A stretch of 64,000 nucleotides of DNA from Pectobacterium betavasculorum (GCF_000749845.1 NZ_JQHM01000001.1:558001-622000); one strand, 5' to 3'; numbered from the stretch's first letter, positions 16,903-27,150 are shown. Numbers and translations: made by a program. The notes: generated by a model from the letters alone, not told the origin.

Positions 16903-17720
16903 CTTACCGGGATCGTCCAGGTGTTCTCCGTCAGGTTTATTTCACTCCAGCGGGTTTCAGCGGCTTCGGCAGGGCGGGTAACGGTGAGTAGCTGCCATTC
17001 AATCAATAAGCGGGTCTGTAACTCAATGCTGGCGACCGATAGCGTTTTCATCAAGCCAGGCAATGTCTCTGGCCGAATGGTCGGCATATGGGTTTTCACC
17101 GGCGTCTGAAACGCTTTGCGGATCTTGGCTGCGGGGTTAGCAGGAATCAGCCCAGAGTTAACCGAATAATCCATTACCTCGTTGATTCGCTGGCTTACCC
17201 GTTTGACGGTTTCCAGTTTGCCGCTGGCCTGTATCGGCTCCAGCGCGGTGATGAAGTGACGAGCGGTAAGCTGAGTGATCGGTAGGGTTCCGATGAACGG
17301 GAACACGTATTTTTCCAACGAGCGCCAGATATCTTTAATGGTGTTCTCGGCCAGCGGTTGAGACTTTTTCACTTCGTACCAATCAGCGGAGACTTTAGCG
17401 AACGTGTTTAGGTTGATGGCTTGCTCTTGTTCGCGCTGCTGTTGCTGGTGGAATTGTGGATCGATATTTTTTTCTAAGAGCGCTTTTGCAGCTTCCCGCA
17501 TTTGCCTGGCATCAGCCAAAGAAATTGCCGGATAGCTACCAAACGTCAGTGTAGTGCGCTTTTTAGTTTGTGGGTGGTAATAGCGAAAACGCCATGTCTT
17601 TGTGCCGGAAGGTTTGACGAACAATAGCAGCCCGCCACCATCATGTAGCGACAATTCTTTGTCTACTGCTTTAGCGGCTTTGACTTCCGTGTTTGTGAGG
17701 GGCTTTGCCTGAATTGCCAT
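16903..17720 (-). pseudogene. P4-type tyrosine integrase truncated by the IS (element 2)
   Basis: The 272 or so native codons include DUF4102 (KPLTNTEVKAAKAVDKELSLHDGGG), the core-binding domain and the first catalytic Arg (LLTVTRPAEAAETRW). After ENTWTIP the frame enters the IS end and stops within it at 16875, so the remaining catalytic residues, including Tyr, are lost. It lies directly downstream of tRNA-Pro in the same direction. Element excision therefore cannot use this enzyme. Confidence 0.9.
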
Positions 17721-17732
17721 GATCGTTACCTT

Positions 17733-17784
17733 TGGGACTACGGTTTTATGGGACTACGTTGATTTAGTCCCAAATGTAGTCCCA
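17733..17784. repeat. TAGTCCCA arm-type repeats upstream of element 2 integrase
   Basis: TGGGACTA at 17733 and 17749, and TAGTCCCA at 17765 and 17777. This pattern of two inverted then two direct copies, with a 12-bp final period, is likely the integrase arm-binding region between int and the tRNA attachment core. Confidence 0.65.
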
Positions 17785-17832
17785 AACTTTCCGGCTGTAA
17801 ACGGGGTATCCCGAGAGATAACAGGCAACAAA

Positions 17833-17872
17833 AAAACCGCAAACTCAGTGAGAATGCGGGTTTCTGTGGGGT
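17833..17872 (-). terminator. Terminator of tRNA-Pro
   Basis: On the minus strand the arms AACCCGCA and TGCGGTT are followed by a run of seven T, about 40 bp after the tRNA 3' end. Confidence 0.6.
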
Positions 17873-17907
17873 TTCCGGTAGTAAACGATACTAACCGAAG
17901 TTGTATT

Positions 17908-17984
17908 TGGTCGGCACGAGAGGATTTGAACCTCCGACCCCCGACACCCCATGACGGTGCGCTACCAGGCTGCGCTACGTGCCG
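17908..17984 (-). tRNA. proL: tRNA-Pro (anticodon GGG), island attachment locus
   Basis: The 77-nt cloverleaf begins CGGCACGTAGCGCAGCCTGG, has GGG in the anticodon loop (CATGGGGTG), the TTCAAAT T-loop and an encoded CCA end. It corresponds to E. coli proL, which also follows yejM. The integrase gene begins downstream of its 3' end, so this is the probable integration site of the island. Confidence 0.95.
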
Positions 17985-18061
17985 ATGCTATGGCATTCAT
18001 ACTACCTTTTCCTGACCTTATTGCAATAGCTCGCTAGAACGACTGCTTTAGATTTAGACAG

Positions 18062-19810
18062 TTAGTTCGCAATAAAGCGCCTTTCGTTTGTTAGTACCTG
18101 CAAAAGCAGGGCAAGCTGCGGTTTTTCATCATTCAGCCGATTTCCCGCCATATCGTAAGCTCGGTAGTTGCCGTTGCTTTCCAATACGATGATCTGTTCC
18201 TGCGTTGTGATCAGCAGCGTGCCGTCATTACCGTTAATCAACCACGGATAGCGCCGTTGGGCAGAGAACAGATCTTCACCTTGTGAATAATCATCTGTGC
18301 TGTTTTTAACATGCAACAGGCGCTGCATCAGCGTGGTCATGACGTCTTTGTTATCCGTCATCTTCGTAATGGTCTGTGCTGGCGTATTCGGCCAGTGAAC
18401 AATAAGCGGTGTTTGCCACTGTGTTCGGGCGAAACGTGTCGCGCTACCAGTACTGGCATTCTGGTTTTGTGCAGTTGTCACGATGACGACAGTGTTATCC
18501 AGAATGTTCTTTTCCTGCAAAGTACGAATAATTTGACCAATCTGGCGATCAACGTCCTGAATATTCATTCGGCTGCTTGACTCAGCATCTTTGCTGGAAG
18601 CATTTTTCGGCGCACTGCTCAGTTCAACATAAGAGAACCAGGGCGCTGGATTATTGTCGCGATTGAGCCACTCTTGCCATTGCGTGATGATAGTATCGCC
18701 GCTTTGCTGCTGCGGCGCGGGTAAGGAGAAATCAGAAAGCAATGCCTGACGATAGAGCGGGCTGTTGAAGCCACTCGCTGAAAATAGTCCGAACTGATAA
18801 CTCTGTTGGCTTAGCGCGGCGATCAGCGCTGAGGGTTTACGCGCACTCAGGATACCATCCATATAGGTCGTCGAGAGGCCGTAAAACAGATTAAATAAGG
18901 CGGCATCTGGTTGAGAGCCCGAATCGTAGTGATCGCTGAAGCGCACGTTTTCTGAGGCGAAGCGCGACAGGTTAGGCATTCGATTTTGTATGTCATCTGG
19001 CTGTGTATCATCGATCATCACCATCAGCAGGTTATAGCCGCTACCGTTATCGCGGAAGGTGAGGTTATTGAGTGGATACTCTACCGTCATAGCTTCAGGA
19101 TTACCCTGCTGCGTCAATCGGCGCTGATATTCCTGTGCATCCAACAGGCCATGTTTTTCCAGAAAACGACGGGCCGTCATCGGATAAGACAGCGGCAGGT
19201 TGGCACGCTGCATGGTAATCGGGCGATAGAAATTCGCATCGGCCCAAATGTACATCAGGTGCGATGCGAAGAACGCCGAGATGAAAACGCCCGCCAGCGG
19301 TTTGCCAAAATGGCGGCGATTCAGGCTGCGGAGTTTTTGCCAGCACCAGGTGCCGAAGAGCATCTCCGCCATAAAAATCAATGGAATGCCAATAAACATC
19401 CACTGCCAGTCGCGGGCAATCTCCCCTTGTCCTGGGTTGACAACGAGCTCCCAAACGGTGCTGTTAAGGTGCAAGTGAAAACGTGTAAAGACTTCAACGT
19501 CGACTAACAGTATTGTCAGCCCAGTGGTTGCCAGCGCCGCAGACAAGAACCGCAGCAGACGTTGCGACATCACAATGAATGTGAGCGGGAAGATAATCAG
19601 CAGGTAGGCAGCAAAAACAATAAAACTGAAATGGCCAAGCCAGCTAACCAGCGCGTAAATTCGACCGAACAGGGACGTTGGCCAATCGGCAACAAACAGA
19701 TAGCGGCTACCCAGCCCCAGAGTGAGCAAAATGTTGAATAAGGCGAACCAGTGTCCCCAACTGATCATCTGGGAGACTTTTTCGCGGTAGCGCTGACGGT
19801 TGGTTACCAT
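18062..19810 (-). CDS. yejM: Inner-membrane LPS sensor LapC/PbgA (YejM)
   Basis: This 582-aa protein has five N-terminal transmembrane helices (to about residue 190) followed by a periplasmic sulfatase-fold domain (from about 240, LLMVMIDDTQPDD). E. coli YejM senses excess LPS at the periplasmic leaflet and blocks LapB/FtsH degradation of LpxC, so it balances LPS synthesis and is usually essential. Length and motifs agree. It forms a pair with yejL (14-bp gap) and is followed by tRNA-Pro, as in E. coli. Confidence 0.93.
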   Translation of the reverse strand: MVTNRQRYREKVSQMISWGHWFALFNILLTLGLGSRYLFVADWPTSLFGRIYALVSWLGHFSFIVFAAYLLIIFPLTFIVMSQRLLRFLSAALATTGLTILLVDVEVFTRFHLHLNSTVWELVVNPGQGEIARDWQWMFIGIPLIFMAEMLFGTWCWQKLRSLNRRHFGKPLAGVFISAFFASHLMYIWADANFYRPITMQRANLPLSYPMTARRFLEKHGLLDAQEYQRRLTQQGNPEAMTVEYPLNNLTFRDNGSGYNLLMVMIDDTQPDDIQNRMPNLSRFASENVRFSDHYDSGSQPDAALFNLFYGLSTTYMDGILSARKPSALIAALSQQSYQFGLFSASGFNSPLYRQALLSDFSLPAPQQQSGDTIITQWQEWLNRDNNPAPWFSYVELSSAPKNASSKDAESSSRMNIQDVDRQIGQIIRTLQEKNILDNTVVIVTTAQNQNASTGSATRFARTQWQTPLIVHWPNTPAQTITKMTDNKDVMTTLMQRLLHVKNSTDDYSQGEDLFSAQRRYPWLINGNDGTLLITTQEQIIVLESNGNYRAYDMAGNRLNDEKPQLALLLQVLTNERRFIAN

Positions 19811-19824
19811 ACGTTGGTCAAGAC

Positions 19825-20055
19825 TTAGTGAGCTTTATCGGCTTTTTTAATCGAAGCCTGTAGGGCTTCAGCGAAAGAACGCGCCAGAATCTGACGTTGA
19901 GTCGGTGCGACGCTGGTGTTAATCAGGTTCGTCACCATGTTACCGAGCACCATCAAAGCAAGATCGGTCGGGGCGTGGTGCTTTTCCAGAACATTGACCA
20001 TCTCAGAAAGCAGTTGTTCAACGTGTTCGTCACTATAACGGGATGATTGTGGCAT
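19825..20055 (-). CDS. yejL: UPF0352 family protein YejL
   Basis: This 76-aa helical protein ([34 protein letters not shown]...) matches the small YejL family in length and sequence. Its function is not established; it lies upstream of yejM and divergent from yejK as in E. coli. Confidence 0.9.
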   Translation of the reverse strand: MPQSSRYSDEHVEQLLSEMVNVLEKHHAPTDLALMVLGNMVTNLINTSVAPTQRQILARSFAEALQASIKKADKAH

Positions 20056-20274
20056 AAAATGGCGTATCTCAAGCTGGTAAAGTCGCTTATCTTACCGTAT
20101 AGGCTTATGCTTTTCCGCACTTTTATCATTAATGTACTTTTATCACTGACGTGCTTTTATCAATAACTAGTGTAGACGCTCAGTGCGCATACCGGTGCGA
20201 AGGGGCAGCTTTATGTATTGCGAGTGGTCCGTATCAGTGTTTGAATACGCGCCTTGCCAAAAGGAGAGTTTATC

Positions 20275-21282
20275 ATGAGTCTGGATATTGCCCAGATTAC
20301 CCTGCATCAGCTAATTAAACGTGACGAACAAACGCTGGAAATGGTGTTGCGTGATTCCCTATTGCCGACCAATGCGGCAGTAGAAGATATGATGGCTGAA
20401 CTGCATCGCGTTTACAGCGCCAAGAGTAAGGCTTACGGGCTGTTTAATGAGCAAAGCGAGTTGGCGGATGCGCTGCGGGCTTGTCGCAAAGGGGATGAGG
20501 ACTTTCTGAGTTTCTCACGCGCCGCGACTGGACGCCTGCGTGACGAACTGGCGAAGTATCCGTTTGCAGAAGGCGGCATTGTGTTGTTCTGCCAGTATCG
20601 TTATCTGGCGGTCGAATATTTATTGATATCGGTACTTAATAGCTGCAACAGCATGCGGGTTAATGAACAGCTGGATATCAGCACCACGCACTATCTGGAT
20701 ATTAATCATGCCGATATCGTCGCACGTATCGATCTGACTGAATGGGAAACTAATCCTGAATCCACGCGCTACCTGACGTTTCTGAAAGGGCGCGTTGGGC
20801 GCAAAGTGTCTGATTTTTTTATGGATTTTCTGGCAGCATCAGAAGGATTGGACACCAAAGCACAAAACCGTGGCCTGCTGAAAGCCGTCGATGAATATTG
20901 TGATGAGGCACAGTTGGATAAAAACGAGCGTCAGAATTATCGCCAGCAGGTGTATAGCTACTGCAATGAGCAGTTGCAGTCCGGCGAAGAAATCGAGCTG
21001 GCATCATTGTCTCAGGAACTACCACCGCTGGGTGAGAAAACCTTTCAGCAGTTTTCAACCGATCAGGGTTATGAGTTGGAAGAGAGCTTCCCCGCCGATC
21101 GCGGGACACTGCGTCAGTTGACCAAATTTGCGGGCAGCGGTGGCGGCATTAGTCTGAACTTTGATGCGTTATTACTTGGCGAACGGATTTTCTGGGATCC
21201 GGCGACGGATACGTTGACGATCAAAGGTACGCCGCCGAATCTGCGCGATCAGTTACAGCGTCGAACGAGTGGTAGCAAGTAG
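20275..21282 (+). CDS. yejK: Nucleoid-associated protein YejK (NdpA)
   Basis: This 335-aa soluble protein binds the nucleoid and has been linked to topoisomerase function in E. coli. The ATG at 20275 has AAAGGAGAG in front and gives the family length; the longer frame adds an unlikely seven residues. Typical features are [31 protein letters not shown] and the late segment [26 protein letters not shown]. Confidence 0.92.
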   Translation: MSLDIAQITLHQLIKRDEQTLEMVLRDSLLPTNAAVEDMMAELHRVYSAKSKAYGLFNEQSELADALRACRKGDEDFLSFSRAATGRLRDELAKYPFAEGGIVLFCQYRYLAVEYLLISVLNSCNSMRVNEQLDISTTHYLDINHADIVARIDLTEWETNPESTRYLTFLKGRVGRKVSDFFMDFLAASEGLDTKAQNRGLLKAVDEYCDEAQLDKNERQNYRQQVYSYCNEQLQSGEEIELASLSQELPPLGEKTFQQFSTDQGYELEESFPADRGTLRQLTKFAGSGGGISLNFDALLLGERIFWDPATDTLTIKGTPPNLRDQLQRRTSGSK

Positions 21283-21324
21283 TAGAAATCGAGCAAGAAG
21301 GCACTGCTGCCCTTTTTCTTATCG

Positions 21325-21507
21325 TCAGGAAAAGGGCAGCAGCTGATAATGTCTGAAAATGACAACGAAATAGTTGAGCCAGCGTATGTCCCTGCGACGG
21401 GCCTTCAGGCGGGCAAAACCCCGCACATGGTCTAGTAGCATAAGTACCATCACCAGACCGCGCAAGGCATCAATAGCGGTAAGCCGTTGAGAGATATCTC
21501 GAAACAT
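21325..21507 (-). pseudogene. N-terminal fragment of a DUF1624/YeiB-like membrane acyltransferase
   Basis: The first 30 codons (RDISQRLTAIDALRGLVMVLMLLDHVR) match the first membrane helix of the DUF1624 / heparan-alpha-glucosaminide acetyltransferase-like family, with the conserved RGL and DH. After that the frame turns into unrelated sequence and stops; the remaining 300 or so residues are missing. It has a fair ribosome site. It is probably the residue of a deletion between yejK and rplY. Confidence 0.55.
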
Positions 21508-21531
21508 ATTCACATTCCTTTGTGAATAAAT

Positions 21532-21564
21532 TTTTTATAAAAAAAACGCCGCATAAGCGGCGTT
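21532..21564 (-). terminator. Terminator of rplY
   Basis: A perfect stem AACGCCGC / GCGGCGTT with loop ATAA is followed on the minus strand by a long T run (21532-21546). Confidence 0.85.
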
Positions 21565-21603
21565 CCTCTTTCCCGGCGTCCCGGAAAACGACTTCAGCGC
21601 AAA

Positions 21604-21888
21604 CTAAACGCGAACGAAGTCGATATGAGTCAGTTTAGGTTTGTAAACGTGACGTTGTACAGCCTGAACTTTAACTTGAACTTCTTTGCCATCGATAGAC
21701 AGGATCAGTGTTTCACCGTAGAAGCCTTCTTTCACTTCTTGGTTTTTTACTGAATCGTGGTCCAGTTCGATAGAGACTGGTGCTTCTGAACCACCGTAAA
21801 CGATGGCTGGGAATTTACCAGCTGAACGCAGGCGGCGGCTCGCACCCTTACCCTGACCTTGACGTGCTTCTGCTTTGATAGTAATCAT
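21604..21888 (-). CDS. rplY: 50S ribosomal protein L25
   Basis: This is the 94-aa short form of L25, which binds loop E of 5S rRNA. The start [20 protein letters not shown] and the end [12 protein letters not shown] are typical. It is monocistronic, with its own terminator, and sits next to radD as in E. coli. Confidence 0.95.
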   Translation of the reverse strand: MITIKAEARQGQGKGASRRLRSAGKFPAIVYGGSEAPVSIELDHDSVKNQEVKEGFYGETLILSIDGKEVQVKVQAVQRHVYKPKLTHIDFVRV

Positions 21889-22019
21889 TTTCTTCTCTAC
21901 TTATATAAAGTAATCCTGCTACAGGCGACCCAGCAGCAGGTTGGGTTATTCAGCTTTTGCGAACAAAAGCGGGCTAAATTCTAGCGGAATATGGCTCCGC
22001 GGGCAAATGAATCCCAAAA

Positions 22020-22293
22020 TTACTCGTCATACTTCAAGTTTCATGTGTGTTGGCAGCGATACTCGGCACACTGGCGTGAGCCTCGTCCCGTTGGGGCCGC
22101 TGCAAGCAGCGTTCAAATCTGCTTTTAGCAGATTTGTCAGTCACCCGAATCACTTACCTGAGTAAGCTCATCGGGATTAAATGAGAGACATCCTGTCTCT
22201 CACCGGAGGCCAGCCGTTGGCTGGTCAAATTCGTTCCCGACGAATTTGACCCTCACTTGCCGCCTGCCTGAAACTCGAATTATTTAGAGTATA
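22020..22293 (+). repeat. MITE-like intergenic repeat, copy A (274 bp)
   Basis: It starts TACTCGTCATACTTCAAG and ends CTCGAATTATTTAGAGTATA; the two ends are imperfect inverted repeats. Internally it can form several hairpins (for example GAGAGACA-TCC-TGTCTCTC and CAAATTCGTTCCCGACGAATTTG). It is about 85% identical by eye to copy C at 47792. It abuts the radD stop codon by 2 bp. Confidence 0.85.
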
Positions 22294-22295
22294 CT

Positions 22296-24056
22296 TTAGC
22301 CGCGGAGCTCGTTGGCGCGGCGAAAGCGGCCCTGATAATCAAAGAGCTTTTCGCGTATTTGCCAGAATTTTCCGTGTTTACGGGCGACGACAAAATCAGG
22401 TGCGCGTAATAATAGCTGCTGTGCGATGACGTCAGCGGCATTTTGCCAGTTAAACGAGGTTCCCGGTGCGCGTTGGTGAACACGTAAGAACTGTTGCAGG
22501 AAAACGTGGCGCTGAGAGGTAGTGTGCAGGCGAAAACGTTCACTCACTTCGGCACCGTCTTCATCGTGGTAGGTAATTTTTAACCACTCACCTTTTGCAT
22601 CCTGTCCCTGTTCGAAGCTCATACCACTACAGCGCAAAACCAGCGCATCTTTCAGTTTCAGCGCGGCTTTCAGCATGTCATCGGGGTCGACCAATATCTC
22701 GTCACACTGGTGGCAACGCCGTGCAGCAATATCGTTTTCTGCTCCACAGTGTGGGCAGACTTTAAACCGAAACCGGAAATCACACTGTTGGCGTTGGCCG
22801 CTTTCCGTCATTTCCCAGCCCTGACAGCGGCGGCCATAGTGTTCGATAATATCGTCGTCCGGGGTGGTTTTCCCCCAGAACAGGTTAGCAAAACCACACT
22901 CAGGGCAGAAAACCTGCACCGGCTGGCTGCCAGCATGAGGTTTACTATTGCCGACTTCTGGCGTGTAGAGATCGTGTGGGTTACCTGCGTAATCCAGTAT
23001 CAGACAGTCCGTTTTCCCTGGATACAAACGTAAACCGCGTCCGACAATTTGCTGATAGAGACTCACGGACTCCGTTGGGCGAAGGATGGCAATAAGGTCG
23101 ACATGCGGGGCGTCGAAACCGGTTGTTAAAACCGCTACGTTTACCAGGTATTTCAACGACTGCTGTTTAAAGGCGTCTATCAGCGCATCTCGCTCGGCGG
23201 GAGGCGTATCGGCGCTGACCAGCGCAGTCTGAACGGCGGGCAATAGCGTTGCAATTTCTTTGGCATGCTCGACGGTAGACGCAAAAATCATCACACCGCG
23301 CCGCGTTTGCGCATAATCAACAACCTGGCTGATGATGTGCGGCGTAATACGCTGCTGGCGTTTGAGTTCGAGATTCAGGTCTGCTTCACTGAATAGCCCG
23401 TTGCTGCGTGCGACAAGTTTACTGAAATCATATTGCACCACTGGCATATCCAGCCGATTCGGTGGCACCAGAAAGCCATGCTTGATCATATAGCGCAGCG
23501 GTAACTCATAGATGCAGTCGCGGAACAAACAACGCTCGTCGCCGCGCATCATGCCGTGATAGTGATACTGATATATCCAGCCTTTGCCAAGGCGATAGGG
23601 CGTCGCAGTCAGGCCAAGCAGCCGCAGTTGGGGGTTAGTCGTTTGCAGATGCTGGATGATTTGCTGATATTGACTGTTATCGTCATCGCTGATGCGGTGA
23701 CATTCATCAATGAGCAGTAAGGAGAAGGCGTTATCGAACTGGTCGAGATTACGTGCGACAGACTGCACGCTGCCAAAGACGACCTTTCCCTGACTCTCTC
23801 GCTGTTGCAGTCCTGCGGCGAAGATATCTGCTTCCAAATCCCAGGCGCAGTATTTGGCGTGATTTTGTGCGACCAGTTCCTTGACGTGCGCGAGCACTAG
23901 TACACGACCACGAGCAAGTCGTGCCAGTTCGGCGATCACCAGACTTTTCCCTGCACCAGTAGGCAAGACGATGACGGCGGGTTGAGTGTGACGCCGAAAA
24001 TAGTCGAGCGTGGCAGAAACAGCCTCACGCTGGTAAGGCCGCAGTGTGAATGACAT
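22296..24056 (-). CDS. radD: DEAD/DEAH-box ATPase RadD (YejH)
   Basis: This 586-aa superfamily 2 helicase-like protein helps RecA-dependent DNA repair. Walker A (LPTGAGKS, about residue 36), the DEAH-type box DECH ([10 protein letters not shown]), motif III-like TATPYRLG, and motif [15 protein letters not shown] are intact. The C-terminal part has paired zinc-binding Cys motifs (CPECG, CPHCG, CHQCD). It lies between rplY and rsuA as in E. coli. Confidence 0.92.
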   Translation of the reverse strand: MSFTLRPYQREAVSATLDYFRRHTQPAVIVLPTGAGKSLVIAELARLARGRVLVLAHVKELVAQNHAKYCAWDLEADIFAAGLQQRESQGKVVFGSVQSVARNLDQFDNAFSLLLIDECHRISDDDNSQYQQIIQHLQTTNPQLRLLGLTATPYRLGKGWIYQYHYHGMMRGDERCLFRDCIYELPLRYMIKHGFLVPPNRLDMPVVQYDFSKLVARSNGLFSEADLNLELKRQQRITPHIISQVVDYAQTRRGVMIFASTVEHAKEIATLLPAVQTALVSADTPPAERDALIDAFKQQSLKYLVNVAVLTTGFDAPHVDLIAILRPTESVSLYQQIVGRGLRLYPGKTDCLILDYAGNPHDLYTPEVGNSKPHAGSQPVQVFCPECGFANLFWGKTTPDDDIIEHYGRRCQGWEMTESGQRQQCDFRFRFKVCPHCGAENDIAARRCHQCDEILVDPDDMLKAALKLKDALVLRCSGMSFEQGQDAKGEWLKITYHDEDGAEVSERFRLHTTSQRHVFLQQFLRVHQRAPGTSFNWQNAADVIAQQLLLRAPDFVVARKHGKFWQIREKLFDYQGRFRRANELRG

Positions 24057-24058
24057 CG

Positions 24059-24298
24059 CTAGTGCTGGCAGATTTTACTGGCGCTGGTGGTGAAGCCTGT
24101 ATCGTGCGGAATGAATTTTCCGCGTTCAGACAGAAATTGCACCAGCATTGAAGCCGTCATGTTTTCGGCGGAGCAGGTATGAAAACGCGCTGCGCTGCCG
24201 AAGCGGGTTTCTATGGCGGTAATCAGCTGTTCGGTAGTAAATGACTCACCGGACGCGATCATCATTTGCAAAACTTCATGACCGTGAATAGATGACAT
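24059..24298 (-). CDS. yecH: YecH-family metal-binding protein (DUF2492)
   Basis: This 79-aa protein begins [13 protein letters not shown] and contains [18 protein letters not shown] and a final CQH; the His and Cys residues suggest a metal site. The start at 24298 is chosen for its AAGGAC ribosome site and the family N-terminus. It lies 2 bp upstream of radD, so the two are probably co-transcribed. In E. coli yecH lies elsewhere. Confidence 0.8.
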   Translation of the reverse strand: MSSIHGHEVLQMMIASGESFTTEQLITAIETRFGSAARFHTCSAENMTASMLVQFLSERGKFIPHDTGFTTSASKICQH

Positions 24299-24494
24299 GG
24301 TTGTCCTTAAAATATAAAAAATTGCCTTTATTATGCCTGTTGATAATACCCAGTGCGAGGGGTACGCAGCGTGAAGGTAGGCTAAAAAGAGCAACTTGCA
24401 GGCGGTGAATTGCAGGACGGGCGGGCAAAGCCCCGTTATACTACTGTCTCACGATTTGGGACCGGCAGTTATTTGAAATAGGTAGTCAGTTTTA

Positions 24495-25190
24495 ATGCGA
24501 TTGGACAAATTTTTATCCCAGCAGTTGGAAATTAGTCGTTCACTGGTGGCGCGCGAGCTCCACGCACAGCGTGTTACCGTCGATGGTGAAGTGGTAAAAA
24601 GCGGTGCATTCAAGTTATCCCCCGAGCATAACGTTGAATTTGATGGTAACCCGTTGAAACAGCAGAACGGCCCGCGTTATTTCATGTTGAATAAGCCTCA
24701 GGGTTACGTTTGTTCAACGGACGATCCCGATCATCCTACCATTCTTTATTTTATGGATGTCCCGGTGGCGTACAAACTGCATGCCGCAGGGCGTTTGGAT
24801 ATCGATACCACGGGGCTGGTGCTGTTAACTGACGATGGAAAATGGTCGCATCGTATTACCTCACCTAAACATGAATGTGAAAAAACCTATCTGGTGACGC
24901 TGGAGCTGCCTCTGGCCGAGGATACCGCTGCGCAATTTACGGTGGGTGTACAACTGCATAGCGAGAAGAATCTCACTAAACCCGCTACGCTTGAGAAGAT
25001 AACGGACCATGTTGTTCGTTTGACGATTAGCGAAGGCCGTTATCATCAGGTGAAAAGGATGTTCGCTGCGGTGGGTAATCGCGTTGTGGATCTACATCGC
25101 GAGCGGATCGGTGGCATCTGTTTGGATAGCGAACTGGAACCGGGGGAATTCCGGGAGTTGAGTGCTGAAGAGATTTCCAGCGTAAAATAA
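24495..25190 (+). CDS. rsuA: 16S rRNA pseudouridine-516 synthase RsuA
   Basis: The 231-aa protein has an N-terminal S4 RNA-binding domain ([31 protein letters not shown]) and the RsuA/RluB catalytic domain with [17 protein letters not shown], whose Asp is the nucleophile. It modifies U516 of 16S rRNA. Size and gene order (before bcr) match E. coli. Confidence 0.93.
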   Translation: MRLDKFLSQQLEISRSLVARELHAQRVTVDGEVVKSGAFKLSPEHNVEFDGNPLKQQNGPRYFMLNKPQGYVCSTDDPDHPTILYFMDVPVAYKLHAAGRLDIDTTGLVLLTDDGKWSHRITSPKHECEKTYLVTLELPLAEDTAAQFTVGVQLHSEKNLTKPATLEKITDHVVRLTISEGRYHQVKRMFAAVGNRVVDLHRERIGGICLDSELEPGEFRELSAEEISSVK

Positions 25191-25231
25191 TATTGTTCAG
25201 AATAGCCTTATTTCTAATCTGGAGCTAGTTA

Positions 25232-26422
25232 GTGCAATTACGCCGTTCTCCTCACCTCGGGCTGATTTTTATTCTTGGCCTGATTTCGATGCTAATGCCG
25301 TTAGCTATCGATATGTATTTACCCGCGCTGCCGACCATCGCTAACGAGTTTGGCGTGGGGGATGGGCACGTCCAAATGACGCTCAGTGCTTACGTGCTGG
25401 GTTTTGCTATTGGCCAGATGTTCTACGGACCGATGGCGGACAGCCTGGGGCGTAAACCTGTCATTCTCGGCGGCACGTTGGTTTTTGCGTTTGCAGGCGT
25501 GGCCTGTGCGCTGGCGCAAACGGTAGAACAGCTGATCTATATGCGTTTCCTGCACGGTGTTTCTGCCGCCGCCGCTGCGGTCGTCATTAATGCACTGATG
25601 CGCGATATGTTCTCGCGGGATGATTTTTCTCGCATGATGTCGTTTGTCGTGCTAGTGATGACGGTTGCCCCCTTAATTGCACCGATTGCCGGTGGTTGGC
25701 TGCTGTTGTGGTTTAGCTGGCATTCCATTTTCTGGACGATCTCTGCTGCGGCTTTTCTGGCGTCAGCGCTGATCTTCTTTTTTATCAAAGAAACCTTACC
25801 GCCTGCGAAACGGCAGAAATTTCATCTGCGTACCACTATCGGGAATTTCGCCATTCTGTTTCGCCACAAGCGGGTGTTTAGCTATATGGCGGCGAGCGGG
25901 CTTTCGTTTTGCGGCATGTTCTCTTTTCTGAGTGCCGGACCGTTTGTGTATATCAATCTGTACGGCGTTTCTCCTCAGAATTTTGGCTACTATTTTGCCC
26001 TGAATGTCGTCTTTCTGTTTGTGGTGACGCTGTTTAACAGTCGCAATGTACGGCGGTTGGGGGCGCTGGCGATGTTCCGCACAGGGCTGGTCATTCAGTT
26101 TGTGATGGGGATATGGCTGGTGGTTGTCTGTCTGTTCGATCTCGGTTTCTTACCGCTGGTGTTTGGTGTTGCGCTGTTTGTCGGCTGTATCGCGATGGTG
26201 GCGTCGAATGCGATGGCGGTTATTCTTGATGATTTCCCGCATATGGCAGGGACGGCCTCATCGTTGGCTGGCACGCTACGCTTTGGTCTTGGTGCAATTG
26301 TGGGTGTTGCCCTGTCACTGGCTTCCTTCAACAGCGCCTGGCCGATGGTGTTATCTATGGCGCTCTGTTCTATCGGTGCATTTCTGCTGTACCTGTACGC
26401 GCATCGCTCTCCCGCGGCCTGA
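25232..26422 (+). CDS. bcr: Bicyclomycin-resistance MFS exporter Bcr
   Basis: This 396-aa, 12-helix DHA1-family drug/H+ antiporter has the MFS motif [15 protein letters not shown] after helix 2 and motif C-like residues in helix 5 ([15 protein letters not shown]). It starts with GTG, 42 bp after rsuA, so the two are probably in one operon as in E. coli. It exports bicyclomycin and sulfonamides in E. coli. Confidence 0.9.
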   Translation: MQLRRSPHLGLIFILGLISMLMPLAIDMYLPALPTIANEFGVGDGHVQMTLSAYVLGFAIGQMFYGPMADSLGRKPVILGGTLVFAFAGVACALAQTVEQLIYMRFLHGVSAAAAAVVINALMRDMFSRDDFSRMMSFVVLVMTVAPLIAPIAGGWLLLWFSWHSIFWTISAAAFLASALIFFFIKETLPPAKRQKFHLRTTIGNFAILFRHKRVFSYMAASGLSFCGMFSFLSAGPFVYINLYGVSPQNFGYYFALNVVFLFVVTLFNSRNVRRLGALAMFRTGLVIQFVMGIWLVVVCLFDLGFLPLVFGVALFVGCIAMVASNAMAVILDDFPHMAGTASSLAGTLRFGLGAIVGVALSLASFNSAWPMVLSMALCSIGAFLLYLYAHRSPAA

Positions 26423-26435
26423 TTTTCCCTATCTT

Positions 26436-26485
26436 TCAGATGCAGGTAAGTGTGCCTACATCTGAATCTGCTTTCTTCTCTTTCT
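26436..26485 (+). terminator. Probable terminator of rsuA-bcr
   Basis: The arms TCAGATGCAGG / CCTACATCTGA pair with one mismatch and are followed by pyrimidine-rich sequence with several T runs. Confidence 0.5.
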
Positions 26486-26803
26486 CATTTTCCTTCTGAC
26501 AATGGTAGCCTGCCATTCCTTTTTGTTTTGCTAATGTAAAATATTTGACCTAAAAGTGAACGAAGGGGCTGAAAAGGGTTGAGATATTAAATGGAAAAGG
26601 TTACATATAGCCGGAAAAGAAGAGCGATTCGTGATCAATTTGGCATTAATAGCGCTTGCAATCAGGTTCGTTAGCCACTGTCACGATATGCAAAATATGT
26701 GTTTGTTGTTTTTTTGTTCACAAAAAGTGGCAAAAAATAGTGCGAACACGTTACCATGATAAATATGTTACCATTTTGTGAATTATTACCTGAGGAAACA
26801 GTA

Positions 26804-27148
26804 GTGGACGGTTTTCAACTTTCGGTAGTTCATCGTTTGCCGCAAAGTTATCGCTGGTTATCGGGTTTTACAGGCATCAATGTTGAACCGATTCCGCTGA
26901 GCGGCAGAGAAGAAGACAATAACCTGATTGGCCTCAAACTGTTGAGCCATGATGGTGATATCGCATGGGAAATCATGCGCCAGCTGAATCAATCCCTGTC
27001 TGAAATACAGGTTGAATGCGCCGTTCTGGAATGGGAAGGCGAGCCGTGTCTGTTTTTGCATCGTAATGATGAAAGCACGTCAATGTGTCGTCTGAAGAAT
27101 GTCGGTGTTGCTATCGCTGAATCTGTATCGGCACAGTACCCTTTTTAA
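26804..27148 (+). CDS. yejG: YejG family protein
   Basis: The product is 114 aa, the same length as E. coli YejG, if translation starts at the GTG at 26804, which has GAGG eight bases upstream; the frame upstream to the ATG at 26756 has no ribosome site. The protein shares [35 protein letters not shown] and [12 protein letters not shown] with that family. Its molecular role is unknown. The upstream 320 bp (26486-26803) hold no other gene. Confidence 0.85.
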   Translation: MDGFQLSVVHRLPQSYRWLSGFTGINVEPIPLSGREEDNNLIGLKLLSHDGDIAWEIMRQLNQSLSEIQVECAVLEWEGEPCLFLHRNDESTSMCRLKNVGVAIAESVSAQYPF

Positions 27149-27150
27149 AC

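Larger units (their letters stand above)
10517..17907. mobile_element. Decayed integrative element(s) at tRNA-Pro, P4-satellite-like
   Basis: Between the cupin gene and tRNA-Pro lie two C-terminally truncated P4-type integrases, a toxin-antitoxin pair, a low-GC HEPN gene, an iteron array and an IS3 element. The right integrase directly follows the tRNA 3' end in the same direction, the usual layout for tRNA-targeting islands. TAGTCCCA repeats occur both beside the right integrase (17733-17784) and at 11672-11691, suggesting the right-hand element runs from about 11.67 kb to the tRNA and that the left integrase belongs to an older tandem insertion. No second copy of the tRNA 3' end was found by eye. 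Confidence 0.75.
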
